Below, in pieces: positions 1 through 8,295 of a stretch of DNA of 64,000 nt. A program made the position numbers and the translations under genes. The DNA is taken from positions 3,224,001-3,288,000 of the forward strand of contig NZ_UGYM01000002.1 of the NCBI RefSeq assembly GCF_900456975.1, in the 5' to 3' direction. Origin of the DNA: Shewanella baltica (lineage in GTDB: Bacteria > Pseudomonadota > Gammaproteobacteria > Enterobacterales > Shewanellaceae). Numbering within the stretch: the stretch's first letter is position 1; the number at the start of each line of letters is the position of its first letter. The notes below the pieces were generated by a model, which saw nothing but the letters and a program-made list of their open reading frames with translations, searched no databases and was not told where the DNA came from.

Positions 1-70
1 TAATCAGAGAGGTTTTACCTACGCCTAAAAAACCTGTGATGATATTGGTGGGAATCGCTTTGATAATCAT
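1..70 (-). CDS. CobW/YjiA-family GTPase, N-terminal fragment
   Basis: Only the first 23 codons lie in the window; the gene runs off the left edge. Read from the ATG at 70 they encode a short beta strand followed by GFLGVGKTS, a Walker A P-loop in the form typical of CobW/P47K (COG0523) G3E GTPases, which act as metal-insertion chaperones. In-frame reading from the ATG to the window edge has no stop. The upstream ribosome site is weak. A terminator at 137-164 separates it from the helicase upstream. The family call rests on the P-loop and the N-terminal position alone; which metal or partner it serves cannot be told. Confidence 0.7.
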   Translation of the reverse strand, partial: MIIKAIPTNIITGFLGVGKTSLI

Positions 71-136
71 AAGGAAACTCGCTCGAATAGAAAGCTTGGC
101 GCTCGAGTGTAGAAGTATTGGCTTTGAAGCTCAACA

Positions 137-164
137 AAAAGCGCATCGATGAGGATGCGCTTTT
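137..164. terminator. bidirectional rho-independent terminator
   Basis: Perfect 11-bp inverted repeat (AAAAGCGCATC and its complement) around a 6-nt loop, with an A-run on one side and a T-run on the other. It can end transcription from the helicase gene on the minus strand before the CobW-type gene. Confidence 0.8.
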
Positions 165-249
165 AGAATGGCGACGAGCTCTTTAACCAACTAGGCAACC
201 GTCAAACTGCGAGGCTAACAGGCGCTTGGCGCTTATTAGCCTTGATTGT

Positions 250-304
250 TAGACTTAGCTTATTTTGACTTAGCTTATTTAGACTTAACTTATTTTGACT
301 TATT
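250..304. repeat. 15-bp tandem repeat across the helicase stop codon
   Basis: Three full copies and one partial copy of a 15-bp unit (plus strand TAGACTTAGCTTATT with small changes) run through the 3' end of the helicase gene. Because the unit is a multiple of three, the TAA stop recurs in frame at 290-292, 275-277 and 260-262 on the minus strand. The last four residues of the protein, NKSK, come from the innermost unit, and the following units would read xKSK-stop again. Confidence 0.85.
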
Positions 305-1708
305 GGTGCGAGAACCAAAACCTGACTTATTGCTCACCAAATTAGACTTAGGTTTAGTCGCGTTAAACGGCTTACCTGAGCCAGAAGCAGGTTTGGCACG
401 GCTAGAGGATTTATCGCCAGCAGTTTTGCTGTCCTGCGCTTTACCTTTAGCGTACTTGCCCTGACGGGACTGACCAATAGTGCGATCCTGCGGCGCCTTA
501 TGGCTCCACTTTCCAATCGGCTTAATCGGTGCCGCAGGCGCATCACGGTAGCGGGCAGGTAAAGGCGAGCCTTCTTCATAACCCGGTTGTACCGACACGG
601 GCAGTTTTTGCTCAATCAAGGCTTCAATTTCAGCGAGCATTTCATCGTCAGAAGGTGACACGAACGAAATCGCGCGACCAGTTAATCCAGCACGGCCTGT
701 ACGACCAATACGATGGATATAATCTTCGGCGAGGAAAGGTAATTCAAGGTTGATCACCATAGGCAAGGCATGAATGTCTAACCCACGTGCAGCCACATCG
801 GTTGCTACCAGCACCCGTAATTTACTGGCTTTAAACTCTTCTAACACCCGATTACGGGCGCCTTGTGTTTTATCGCCGTGGAACACGCCTGCGGCTATAC
901 CATCCAGCTTTAATTCTTGCAATAAATGCTCGGCGCTTTCTTTTGTGCTAGCAAAAACCAGTACTTGGCGCCAATTGTTGCGGCCAACGAGTTCTGACAG
1001 CAGCTCGGCTTTGCGACGTTTATCAACGCGATACACTTCCTGCACTACTGTAGAAGCCGTTGTCGTGTCAGCAACATTCACCCACTGAGGTTCATTCAGC
1101 ATTTTCTCGGCGAGTTGTTTGACTGCATCGCTATATGTGGCTGAAAACAACATGGTTTGATGCTGCGGCGCAATTAAGCGTTTCACTTTTTCAATGTCGC
1201 GCACAAAGCCCATGTCTAACATGCGGTCGGCTTCGTCGATCACTAAGGTCGTGACGCTCGACAAATCTAACTGGAATTGGCCGATAATATCGAATAAGCG
1301 ACCAGGAGTTGCCACCAAAATATCAACGCCCTGCTCTACCCCTTTACGCTGGGGATTCATGTTGGCGCCGCCGTAAACCGCTAAGGTTTTCAGTGGCAGG
1401 AACTGGCTGTATTTCTGGATGTTTTCGCAGACTTGAATCGCAAGTTCGCGGGTGGGCGTCATCACCAACGCGCGTAAAATCGGTTTATCATTGCTGTCGC
1501 TTGTTAAAGACTCAGCCGCCAACTTTTCAAGTACAGGCAGAGCAAAGGAAGCCGTCTTACCTGTACCCGTTTGGGCGCAGGCCATAATGTCTTTGCCTTC
1601 AAAGGCAAGCGGGATCACTTTCTCTTGCACTTGAGTGAGTTGCTGATAGCCACACTCAGTTATCGCATTCAAAATAGGAGAAGATAAACCGAGTGTTTCA
1701 AATTTCAT
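290..1708 (-). CDS. rhlE: DEAD-box ATP-dependent RNA helicase, RhlE type
   Basis: A 472-residue ATP-dependent RNA helicase, likely acting in rRNA maturation or RNA turnover in the cytoplasm. Visible motifs in order: Q-motif region near residue 25, motif I AQTGTGKT (about 44-51), PTRELA, TPGR, motif II DEAD, motif III SAT, and the C-terminal lobe with RGLDI and HRIGRTGR. Residues after about 380 are a basic, low-complexity tail rich in K, S, G and N, usual for RhlE proteins as an RNA-binding tail. The opening MKFETLGLS resembles E. coli RhlE. It lies 129 nt downstream of a GGDEF-EAL gene on the same strand, an arrangement repeated at 45.8-49.9 kb. The 3' end sits in a 15-bp tandem repeat. RhlE against a sister DEAD-box subfamily is not fully settled. 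Confidence 0.9.
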   Translation of the reverse strand: MKFETLGLSSPILNAITECGYQQLTQVQEKVIPLAFEGKDIMACAQTGTGKTASFALPVLEKLAAESLTSDSNDKPILRALVMTPTRELAIQVCENIQKYSQFLPLKTLAVYGGANMNPQRKGVEQGVDILVATPGRLFDIIGQFQLDLSSVTTLVIDEADRMLDMGFVRDIEKVKRLIAPQHQTMLFSATYSDAVKQLAEKMLNEPQWVNVADTTTASTVVQEVYRVDKRRKAELLSELVGRNNWRQVLVFASTKESAEHLLQELKLDGIAAGVFHGDKTQGARNRVLEEFKASKLRVLVATDVAARGLDIHALPMVINLELPFLAEDYIHRIGRTGRAGLTGRAISFVSPSDDEMLAEIEALIEQKLPVSVQPGYEEGSPLPARYRDAPAAPIKPIGKWSHKAPQDRTIGQSRQGKYAKGKAQDSKTAGDKSSSRAKPASGSGKPFNATKPKSNLVSNKSGFGSRTNKSK

Positions 1709-1772
1709 AGGGACTCTTTAGCTAAGTAGTAAAACTTTGATGCGAGGTGATACTCAATGCCCCAACGCGGGG

Positions 1773-1797
1773 CCGCGGAGTCTAGCAAAATCCGCGG
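1773..1797. other. GC-rich hairpin in GGDEF-EAL/helicase spacer
   Basis: Inverted repeat CCGCGGA / TCCGCGG with an 11-nt loop. It has a T-run only on the plus strand, where no gene ends, so for the minus-strand genes it is a leader or intercistronic hairpin rather than a standard terminator. A smaller alternative stem (GCCCC / GGGGC) overlaps it. Confidence 0.5.
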
Positions 1798-1837
1798 CGT
1801 TTTTATAGGCAATTATCATGTCTCAGTTAATATCCCC

Positions 1838-4800
1838 TCAGACACGGGAGACTAACGGCGGATCCTGCAGGTATTTTTGGGTAAATTCAGCAGCAGGCAC
1901 AGGTCTTGAAAACAAGTAACCTTGGCCGTAGTCACAACCTGCTGCCAACAACACTTGGCGCTGCACCTCGGTTTCGACACCTTCAGCAATCACTTTCATC
2001 CCCAACTTGTGGGCCATCACAATAATCGCCTCACAGAGAATTTGATCGTTTGAATCGGTATCAATATGGCGGGTAAAAGATTGATCAATTTTAAGATAAT
2101 CGATATCAAACTTTTTCAGATAGGCGAGTGACGAGTAACCAGTACCAAAATCGTCCAACGACACTTGCACGCCCGCATCACGGTAGGCCAGTAGTTTTTC
2201 GGTCACGCCCATACTGGCGTCCAATAACAAGCCTTCGGTAATTTCAACGCACACGCCCGCGCCCGTGATATTGAGATCTTGCAACAACTTCAACCAATCA
2301 TTGAGCAGTGTGCCTTCATCGCGAAATTGGATTGGGGATTTGTTAACGCTGATTTGGATTTCAACCCCTAACTCATGGCGCCATGCCGCACTTTGACGCG
2401 CGGCTTGCTCAAACACCCAATTACCAATTTCAACAATCAGCCCAGTGTCTTCCGCCACCGGAATAAACTCGGCGGGTGACACAGCGCCACGCTCAGCATG
2501 GTGCCAGCGGATCAAGGCCTCGGCCTTAGTCACTTCCCCCGTCGCTAAGGCAACAATTGGCTGATAATGCAGTTCAAATTCTTTATTGGCGACCGCTTGA
2601 CGCAAATCTTGGATCAAGCGCATGCGGTATTTGGCGTATTCCTGCATCGACGGGGTGAAATAGTTGAAACGATTGCGGCCTTGATCTTTCGCCGCATACA
2701 TAGCCTGATCCGCATGCTTAAGCAGTCCTTCAATACTGGTCGAATCATCGGGATACAAAGTGATCCCAATACTGGCGCTGATGTAAGCTGTTTCTTCCCC
2801 CAGCACATAGGGCTCGGCAATTCGCCGCAGAATATTCTCGGCAACACGCTCAATGCCCTTATGATCTTCCATCGAACTTAACACTACAGTAAATTCATCG
2901 CCGCCAAGACGCGCGACAACATCGGCATCACGCACGCAGGATTTTAAGCGGCTCGCGGTTTCTATCAGCAGTAAATCGCCCATGGCATGGCCTAAGGTGT
3001 CATTCACTTCTTTAAAGAAATCTAAGTCCAAGAACAATAAGGCAAAGTGATTGCGATTGCGGTCAGCGTTTTTCACTTCGCTGCTTAAATACTCCAATAA
3101 CATGCGCCGATTGGGCAAGCCTGTCAGCGTATCGTAGTTGGCTTGCTTCCAGATCAGATGCTCATTTTGCTTCTTGTCGGTAATGTCAGAAAACAGCGCC
3201 ACCCGCCGATAGGGATGGCCTTCTTTGTCATTGATGGTATTGATGGTTAACCAGATGACATATTCCTCGCCGTTCTTGCGCCGCTGCCACATTTCCCCTT
3301 GCCATTGGCCCTTTTCACGGATCTCATTGTTCATTTGAGTGTAAAAATCACGGCCATTGAGGTCACAATAAAGCAGCCGAATATGTTGATCCCGTACTTC
3401 AAATTCACGATAGCCGGTCATCACACTAAAGGCGGCATTAACGGTAATGATCACGCCCTTTTCATCGAGTACACTCATGGCTTCTGAGCTGTTGTCGTAT
3501 ACCAGCGCCGACAATTTCAACGATTCTTCGATAAGTTTTGCGTCGGTAATATCGGTATAGGTTCCGCACATCCGTAGGGCATTATCGTTGGCGTCGCGGC
3601 TCACCACTTTACCTGTGTCTAAAATCCAGCGCACTTTGCGATTGAGTGTATTTAGGCGATATTCCATCTTATGTTGCGCCGTTTCGCCGCGAATATGGGC
3701 CTCAATCGAGTGCAACACTTTAGGCCTATCTTCGGCGACAATCGCGTCCATCCATTGGCGACTGTTGGCGTTGAGCATATCCACATCGCAGCCAAGAATA
3801 TCGGCGCTGCGGGCGTTACGTTCGATACGATCATGACGAATATCCCAATCCCATACCCCAAGATCGCTACTGCTCAGCACCAGTTCGAGTTGCTCACGAC
3901 TAGCAAGTACCTCTTGGTCGGCAAAGGCTTGGGCAGTAATATCTAAATATCCAGCAATAACAAGCAACACGGCGTTATTGCCCCCCCGTTTGCAGGCGAC
4001 TGTCATATGGGTGTAAACCACGCTGCCGTCTTTCACAATAAAACGCTTATCCATCTCGTAATTATCGATATCGCCTTGCAGCATAAGCTCAAATTTCAGC
4101 GCATCGGTTTCTAAATCATCGGGATGGGTGATTTGCACCCACGTCATCCGCAGCAATTCAGCCTCTGAATATTTGAGCATTTGGCATAAACGTGGATTCA
4201 CCTTTATCCACTTTTGGTCAATCCCCGTTATCGCAATACCAATGTTGCCCGCGTTGAATTGGCTGCGAAATAGAAAATCGTCCTGTAGACGAATTTGTTC
4301 ATCACGTTCTAACTCAAAACGCCGTGACAACAGGCGGCTCAGCAGCCAAGTCGCAATAGGGAAAATGGTGAGCACAGGTAGGGTGACTTGTTCGAGTAAG
4401 GGCATTCCTATGCCATTAGGTAAAAATACGAACCACAACAACATCACGATATGGACAGCATAGGCGAAGAGAAAGATTTCTCCACCTGAAATGTTCGCGA
4501 GATAGGATTTACGATATTGACGCCAAATCACCCCGATTAACCCGGATGACACTATCACGCCGACGCCAATCCACATCCCAGCGCCACCAATACTGATGCG
4601 ATATAGCGCCGTCATCACTACAGCAATAAAGGTTGGCAAACCACCGAAAAAGAGGCCTGAAATACAGAGGATAACCGAGCGAGTATCGAAAAAAACGCCC
4701 GGTTGATATATCCAAGGCGTGCTCATGATGGTGATACCAATACCACCGATGAGCATCCCAATAATGATACGCCACAGTAAGAAATACTGCCGCTGATGCT

Positions 4801-4885
4801 TTTTAGGGATCACGTCGTACAAAAATACCAACGCCAGCAGCAAAGCCGCATTTTGCACTAACGGAAAGAGAATACCTTTATCCAT
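1838..4885 (-). CDS. membrane PAS-GGDEF-EAL cyclic-di-GMP enzyme
   Basis: A 1015-residue inner-membrane signalling protein. Residues 1-190 hold about six to seven hydrophobic segments resembling the 5TM-5TMR_LYT sensor domain of LytS-type proteins. Three PAS-like domains follow (about 205-320, 325-450 and 460-580), then GGDEF (signature near 662) and EAL (near 790-1010). Both catalytic domains look intact: GGDEF is preceded at the right distance by an RDAD product-inhibition site, and the EAL domain has EALIRW, EITE, DDFGTGYSSL, AEGVE and QGY. It could therefore make or degrade c-di-GMP; intact EAL residues make phosphodiesterase activity likely. The ligand of the membrane sensor is unknown. 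Its own promoter is expected just upstream, because glgA ends 131 nt before it. Confidence 0.9.
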   Translation of the reverse strand: MDKGILFPLVQNAALLLALVFLYDVIPKKHQRQYFLLWRIIIGMLIGGIGITIMSTPWIYQPGVFFDTRSVILCISGLFFGGLPTFIAVVMTALYRISIGGAGMWIGVGVIVSSGLIGVIWRQYRKSYLANISGGEIFLFAYAVHIVMLLWFVFLPNGIGMPLLEQVTLPVLTIFPIATWLLSRLLSRRFELERDEQIRLQDDFLFRSQFNAGNIGIAITGIDQKWIKVNPRLCQMLKYSEAELLRMTWVQITHPDDLETDALKFELMLQGDIDNYEMDKRFIVKDGSVVYTHMTVACKRGGNNAVLLVIAGYLDITAQAFADQEVLASREQLELVLSSSDLGVWDWDIRHDRIERNARSADILGCDVDMLNANSRQWMDAIVAEDRPKVLHSIEAHIRGETAQHKMEYRLNTLNRKVRWILDTGKVVSRDANDNALRMCGTYTDITDAKLIEESLKLSALVYDNSSEAMSVLDEKGVIITVNAAFSVMTGYREFEVRDQHIRLLYCDLNGRDFYTQMNNEIREKGQWQGEMWQRRKNGEEYVIWLTINTINDKEGHPYRRVALFSDITDKKQNEHLIWKQANYDTLTGLPNRRMLLEYLSSEVKNADRNRNHFALLFLDLDFFKEVNDTLGHAMGDLLLIETASRLKSCVRDADVVARLGGDEFTVVLSSMEDHKGIERVAENILRRIAEPYVLGEETAYISASIGITLYPDDSTSIEGLLKHADQAMYAAKDQGRNRFNYFTPSMQEYAKYRMRLIQDLRQAVANKEFELHYQPIVALATGEVTKAEALIRWHHAERGAVSPAEFIPVAEDTGLIVEIGNWVFEQAARQSAAWRHELGVEIQISVNKSPIQFRDEGTLLNDWLKLLQDLNITGAGVCVEITEGLLLDASMGVTEKLLAYRDAGVQVSLDDFGTGYSSLAYLKKFDIDYLKIDQSFTRHIDTDSNDQILCEAIIVMAHKLGMKVIAEGVETEVQRQVLLAAGCDYGQGYLFSRPVPAAEFTQKYLQDPPLVSRV

Positions 4886-5015
4886 GACTCAGAGAGCGAC
4901 TCCAATAAATGAGGGGGCTTGATACAATTTTAACATTCCCCTCACTAGTGTAGCAGAATCACTTAGAAATCATGCGCTAATTCCTTTTACCACATCACAC
5001 TTTGTATATGCTGCA

Positions 5016-6635
5016 TCACACTTTGCAATAGAGTTGTTGACGATATTGTTCAGCAATGGAATGCCAGTCAAAACGCTGTGCCATGGCCGCCGCACGCACC
5101 TTTGGCCATGTTTTCCCCTCGAAACAAGCAATGGCTTGCATCAACCTTTGCAAAAATGCTTCGGCTTGCTCGTCTAAGCTATTGCCGTTAAAAGCAAAGC
5201 CAGTTACGCCATCCTTAACGGTATCCTTCAATCCGCCCACACCATGCACTAAACAAGGCTGTCCGGCGCGCATCGCGAGCATTTGACTGATACCACAGGG
5301 CTCAAAGGAGCTTGGCATCAAGAAGAGATCGCCATGCTGATACAGCGCTTCGGATAACGCCTCGTTATATCCCTGCAAAAATAATAGGTTATCGTATTTA
5401 GCCCCTAACGCTTGAAAGGACTTAGCAATCGATGCATCGCCGCTGCCGAGTAAAATCAGCAGCGCCGTCGGTTTTGTTAGCTTCAACGCGTTAAGCAAGG
5501 TCTCAAGCACAAATGAGCCCGAGGGCAATTGATGGCGCAGCAGTAAGACTTTTTGATCGGTCAAACGGCCTACCGAAGTGAGTAACAGACTCGGTACTTG
5601 CTCTGCCATCGCTTGACGCCAATGGGCTTGCGTGCGCGCAAAGGCAATCATATCTACGCCGCTCACTTGGGTTTGACGTCCCTGCCATTGCACTAACGCA
5701 GTCTCAATCGCACTGAGCAATTGCTTGAACTCGGGTACTTGAATACGCGCAGGTGGCTTAGCGGGTAAATCCGATACTGACGAATATACACAGCCATTTA
5801 AAATCCCCACCACTTTGCCATCATTAGCCTTGAGCTGTAAGTCATGTTCTAGCCCTTCGCCCCCAAAGAATCCCGCCTCAGACTTGGACGGCTGCAACAC
5901 TTCTTTGGCGTAACTGGGTGAGACTAAATGCACTTTATCGCTCAGCACTATCCCCATGCGCATTGGGTTAACGCAGTGGGGATAACGGGGATCGGTGATC
6001 AGCTGTTTTTGCCCCAGTGTTAAAGACGCAAATAGCTCGGGAAACCAAGCCGCAAACGAGGACGAGTCTTGGCTTAGGGGACGTATCCCCTGCAGCGCCA
6101 AATTGTGGATGGAGAACACACACTCAATTTCTTTGAGAGCGCTGAACTCAGGCACAAACGCCCTAAGCATGGCTAAGCAGCCCGCATGCCAATCATGTAA
6201 ATGCAGCACAGCTGGCATTGGCACTCGACCCGTAGCTAATGCCGTGGCGACACTCGCGCAAAGGAAAGCAAACTTAGTTGCATCGTCGGCAAAAGGACGC
6301 TCGGCGCTGCCTTGGCTATAAATTTGCCCAGGAACGGATTGCCATAATGCATGTTCGAGCAAATAAATCATCGCCTCTGGCACTTGAGGATGGGGCATGG
6401 CAAACACATGCACCCGCTCCAATCGGCCGCCAAAGGCCACGGTTAACTCACCCAAATCTTGGGGTTGATTCGCGACCGCAGTCAAAAAGCCATAGCTTGG
6501 CATAATCACATCGGCGCACAAATCCACACCCGCCAAAGCGTCGGGTAAGTCACGGATCACATCCGCCATACCGCCAACCTTGGCGCCCGCAAGGGCACCG
6601 TTTTCAGCCGCGACCATTAAAATGCGTTGTTTCAA
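5016..6635 (-). CDS. glgA: glycogen synthase (ADP-glucose type)
   Basis: A 539-residue GT5 glycogen synthase that extends alpha-1,4-glucan from ADP-glucose. The N-terminal KVGGMADV (K-x-G-G, ADP-glucose binding) follows a first beta strand. The C-terminal half has the GT-B sugar-nucleotide site SSFEPCGISQ. E. coli GlgA is 477 residues, so this one is about 60 longer, mostly in the middle. The chosen start codon is TTG at 6635. It gives the N-terminal strand (KQRILMVAAE) expected before KxGG, whereas the next ATG, six codons in, would cut that strand. It is the last gene of the glg operon, after a 205-nt spacer carrying a tandem repeat. Confidence 0.93.
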   Translation of the reverse strand: MKQRILMVAAENGALAGAKVGGMADVIRDLPDALAGVDLCADVIMPSYGFLTAVANQPQDLGELTVAFGGRLERVHVFAMPHPQVPEAMIYLLEHALWQSVPGQIYSQGSAERPFADDATKFAFLCASVATALATGRVPMPAVLHLHDWHAGCLAMLRAFVPEFSALKEIECVFSIHNLALQGIRPLSQDSSSFAAWFPELFASLTLGQKQLITDPRYPHCVNPMRMGIVLSDKVHLVSPSYAKEVLQPSKSEAGFFGGEGLEHDLQLKANDGKVVGILNGCVYSSVSDLPAKPPARIQVPEFKQLLSAIETALVQWQGRQTQVSGVDMIAFARTQAHWRQAMAEQVPSLLLTSVGRLTDQKVLLLRHQLPSGSFVLETLLNALKLTKPTALLILLGSGDASIAKSFQALGAKYDNLLFLQGYNEALSEALYQHGDLFLMPSSFEPCGISQMLAMRAGQPCLVHGVGGLKDTVKDGVTGFAFNGNSLDEQAEAFLQRLMQAIACFEGKTWPKVRAAAMAQRFDWHSIAEQYRQQLYCKV

Positions 6636-6668
6636 TTAATTGGATACTCCCGCTACTTCATTTCAGCG

Positions 6669-6682
6669 GCTTATTAATAAGC
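6669..6682. repeat. 14-bp perfect palindrome upstream of glgA
   Basis: GCTTATTAATAAGC is its own reverse complement. It lies 34 bp before the glgA start, within the spacer after glgC. It could be a protein-binding site or a small mRNA hairpin; nothing further can be said. Confidence 0.5.
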
Positions 6683-6698
6683 TGACTGTACCTAAGCG

Positions 6699-6781
6699 CT
6701 AAATCTAAGGGCTTAATCTGAGAGCTTAATCTAAGTACTTAATCTAAGCACTTAGCTGTGTACTTAAAGCTCGAACTTAAG
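6699..6781. repeat. 13-bp tandem repeat between glgC and glgA
   Basis: Units based on CTTAATCTAAGTA begin at 6699, 6712, 6725 and 6738 (exact 13-bp spacing), then decay in copies near 6751, 6763 and 6776. The array fills much of the 205-nt untranslated stretch inside the operon and has no coding content. Confidence 0.75.
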
Positions 6782-6840
6782 CCCGTTCCTAAGCCGTTTG
6801 TGCTCATTATGCTTCTCGACTCAAAGAATGAATTGCAATG

Positions 6841-8103
6841 CTATTCATAACCCACTGGTAAACCTAGCATGTCACGGGTCACTAAGGTGACGCCTTTTTC
6901 CGACACTCTAAAGCCTTTGGCTCGGTCGTGATCATGGTTATAACCTATCACCATGCCTTCGGGAATAATGCAGCCACGGTCGAGTATCGCATTCTTGATT
7001 TTGCAATGCCGCAGCACGACCACATCGGGTAGCACCACTGAATCTTCAACCAATGAATAGGAACAGACACGTACTTCGTTAAACAATACGCTACGGCGCA
7101 CAGTCGCACCCGAAATAATACAACCGCCCGAGACAATCGAGTCCAACGCCATACCGCGTCTGTCATCGTCATCAAACACAAATTTAGCGGGAGGCAATTG
7201 TTCTTGGAAAGTCCAAATTGGCCATTTCGCATCGTACAAATTCAGTGCTGGCGTGGGCGATAACAGTTCCATATTCGCTTGCCAGAAAGAGTCTAGCGTC
7301 CCCACATCGCGCCAATAGGCTTGCTCGTTCGGGAAAGCGCTCTTAAAGGGATAGGCGAACACATTATGTTTTTCGATGATCGCAGGAATAATATCCTTAC
7401 CAAAATCCCGATCTGAGCTTTCGTTTAGGGCATCTTTCTTGAGCTGGTCAAACAAAAACTCAGTGTTAAACACATAGTTGCCCATAGATGCTAAACACAT
7501 TTCAGGATTACCCGGAGAATGTTTAGGCTGCTGCGGCTTTTCTTCAAAGCCTAAAATGCGCATCTCTTCGTCGACTTCCATCACCCCAAACGAACCCGCC
7601 GCTTCGGCAATCGGCACTTCAAGGCATGAGACTGTCATATCTGCGCCCGACTCGGCATGGGCGGCTAATAACCCCGCATAATCCATGCGATACACGTGAT
7701 CGCCCGACAATACCATTACGTATTTAGGCAGCTCATGGCGAATGATGTCGATGTTTTGGAATACCGCATCGGCGGTGCCTTGATACCAGTTTTCCGAATA
7801 GCGTTGTGAGGCGGGTAAAATCTCCACCGACTCGCCTAACTCTTTCTTAAAATGGCCCCAACCGCGCATTACATGGCGGATCAAGGAATGCGACTTGTAC
7901 TGTGTGACCACACCCACGCGGCGAATACCCGAGTTGATGCAGTTAGACAACGGAAAATCGATAATACGAAACTTACCACCGAAATACAGCGCCGGTTTAG
8001 CACGCCAATCCGTGAGTTCATGCAAGCGAGACCCGCGCCCACCAGCTAAAATCAACGCATAGGTTTCACGAGTTAAATTACTGATATAACGAACATTAGA
8101 CAT
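6841..8103 (-). CDS. glgC: glucose-1-phosphate adenylyltransferase
   Basis: A 420-residue ADP-glucose pyrophosphorylase, the committed step of bacterial glycogen synthesis (glucose-1-phosphate plus ATP to ADP-glucose). The nucleotidyltransferase motif [12 protein letters not shown] is near residue 20, followed by [27 protein letters not shown] is in the catalytic domain, and a left-handed beta-helix allosteric domain makes up the last third. Length matches E. coli GlgC (431). ATG start with GGAG nine nt upstream. It sits between glgP and glgA, with spacers of 192 and 205 nt, so internal promoters or RNA processing are possible. Confidence 0.96.
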
Positions 8104-8153
8104 AGGCTCTTACTCCGAAATCGGCAAACTGATTGCCCATAAATGGCTTCTCG

Positions 8154-8174
8154 ATACGGCAGAAACTGCCGTAT
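8154..8174. other. intercistronic hairpin glgP-glgC
   Basis: ATACGGCAG and CTGCCGTAT separated by three nt, a strong 9-bp stem in the 192-nt spacer between glgP and glgC. No T-run follows on the minus strand, so it is more likely an mRNA stabiliser or processing hairpin than a terminator. Confidence 0.5.
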
Positions 8175-8295
8175 TCCCCTGAGTATTTCTCACTTGCATT
8201 CCCCATTCCTTCCATTGATTGCTGCATTCCTTTCAAACACTTAACCTTATACTCGTCCGCTATAACAAGAGGACTTATAACCCAGAGCCCAGCCC

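Noticed and set aside
1838..1860. Possible terminator for the first GGDEF-EAL gene in the 1773-1800 hairpin
   Set aside because: The T-run is on the plus strand only, so it does not fit termination of a minus-strand gene.
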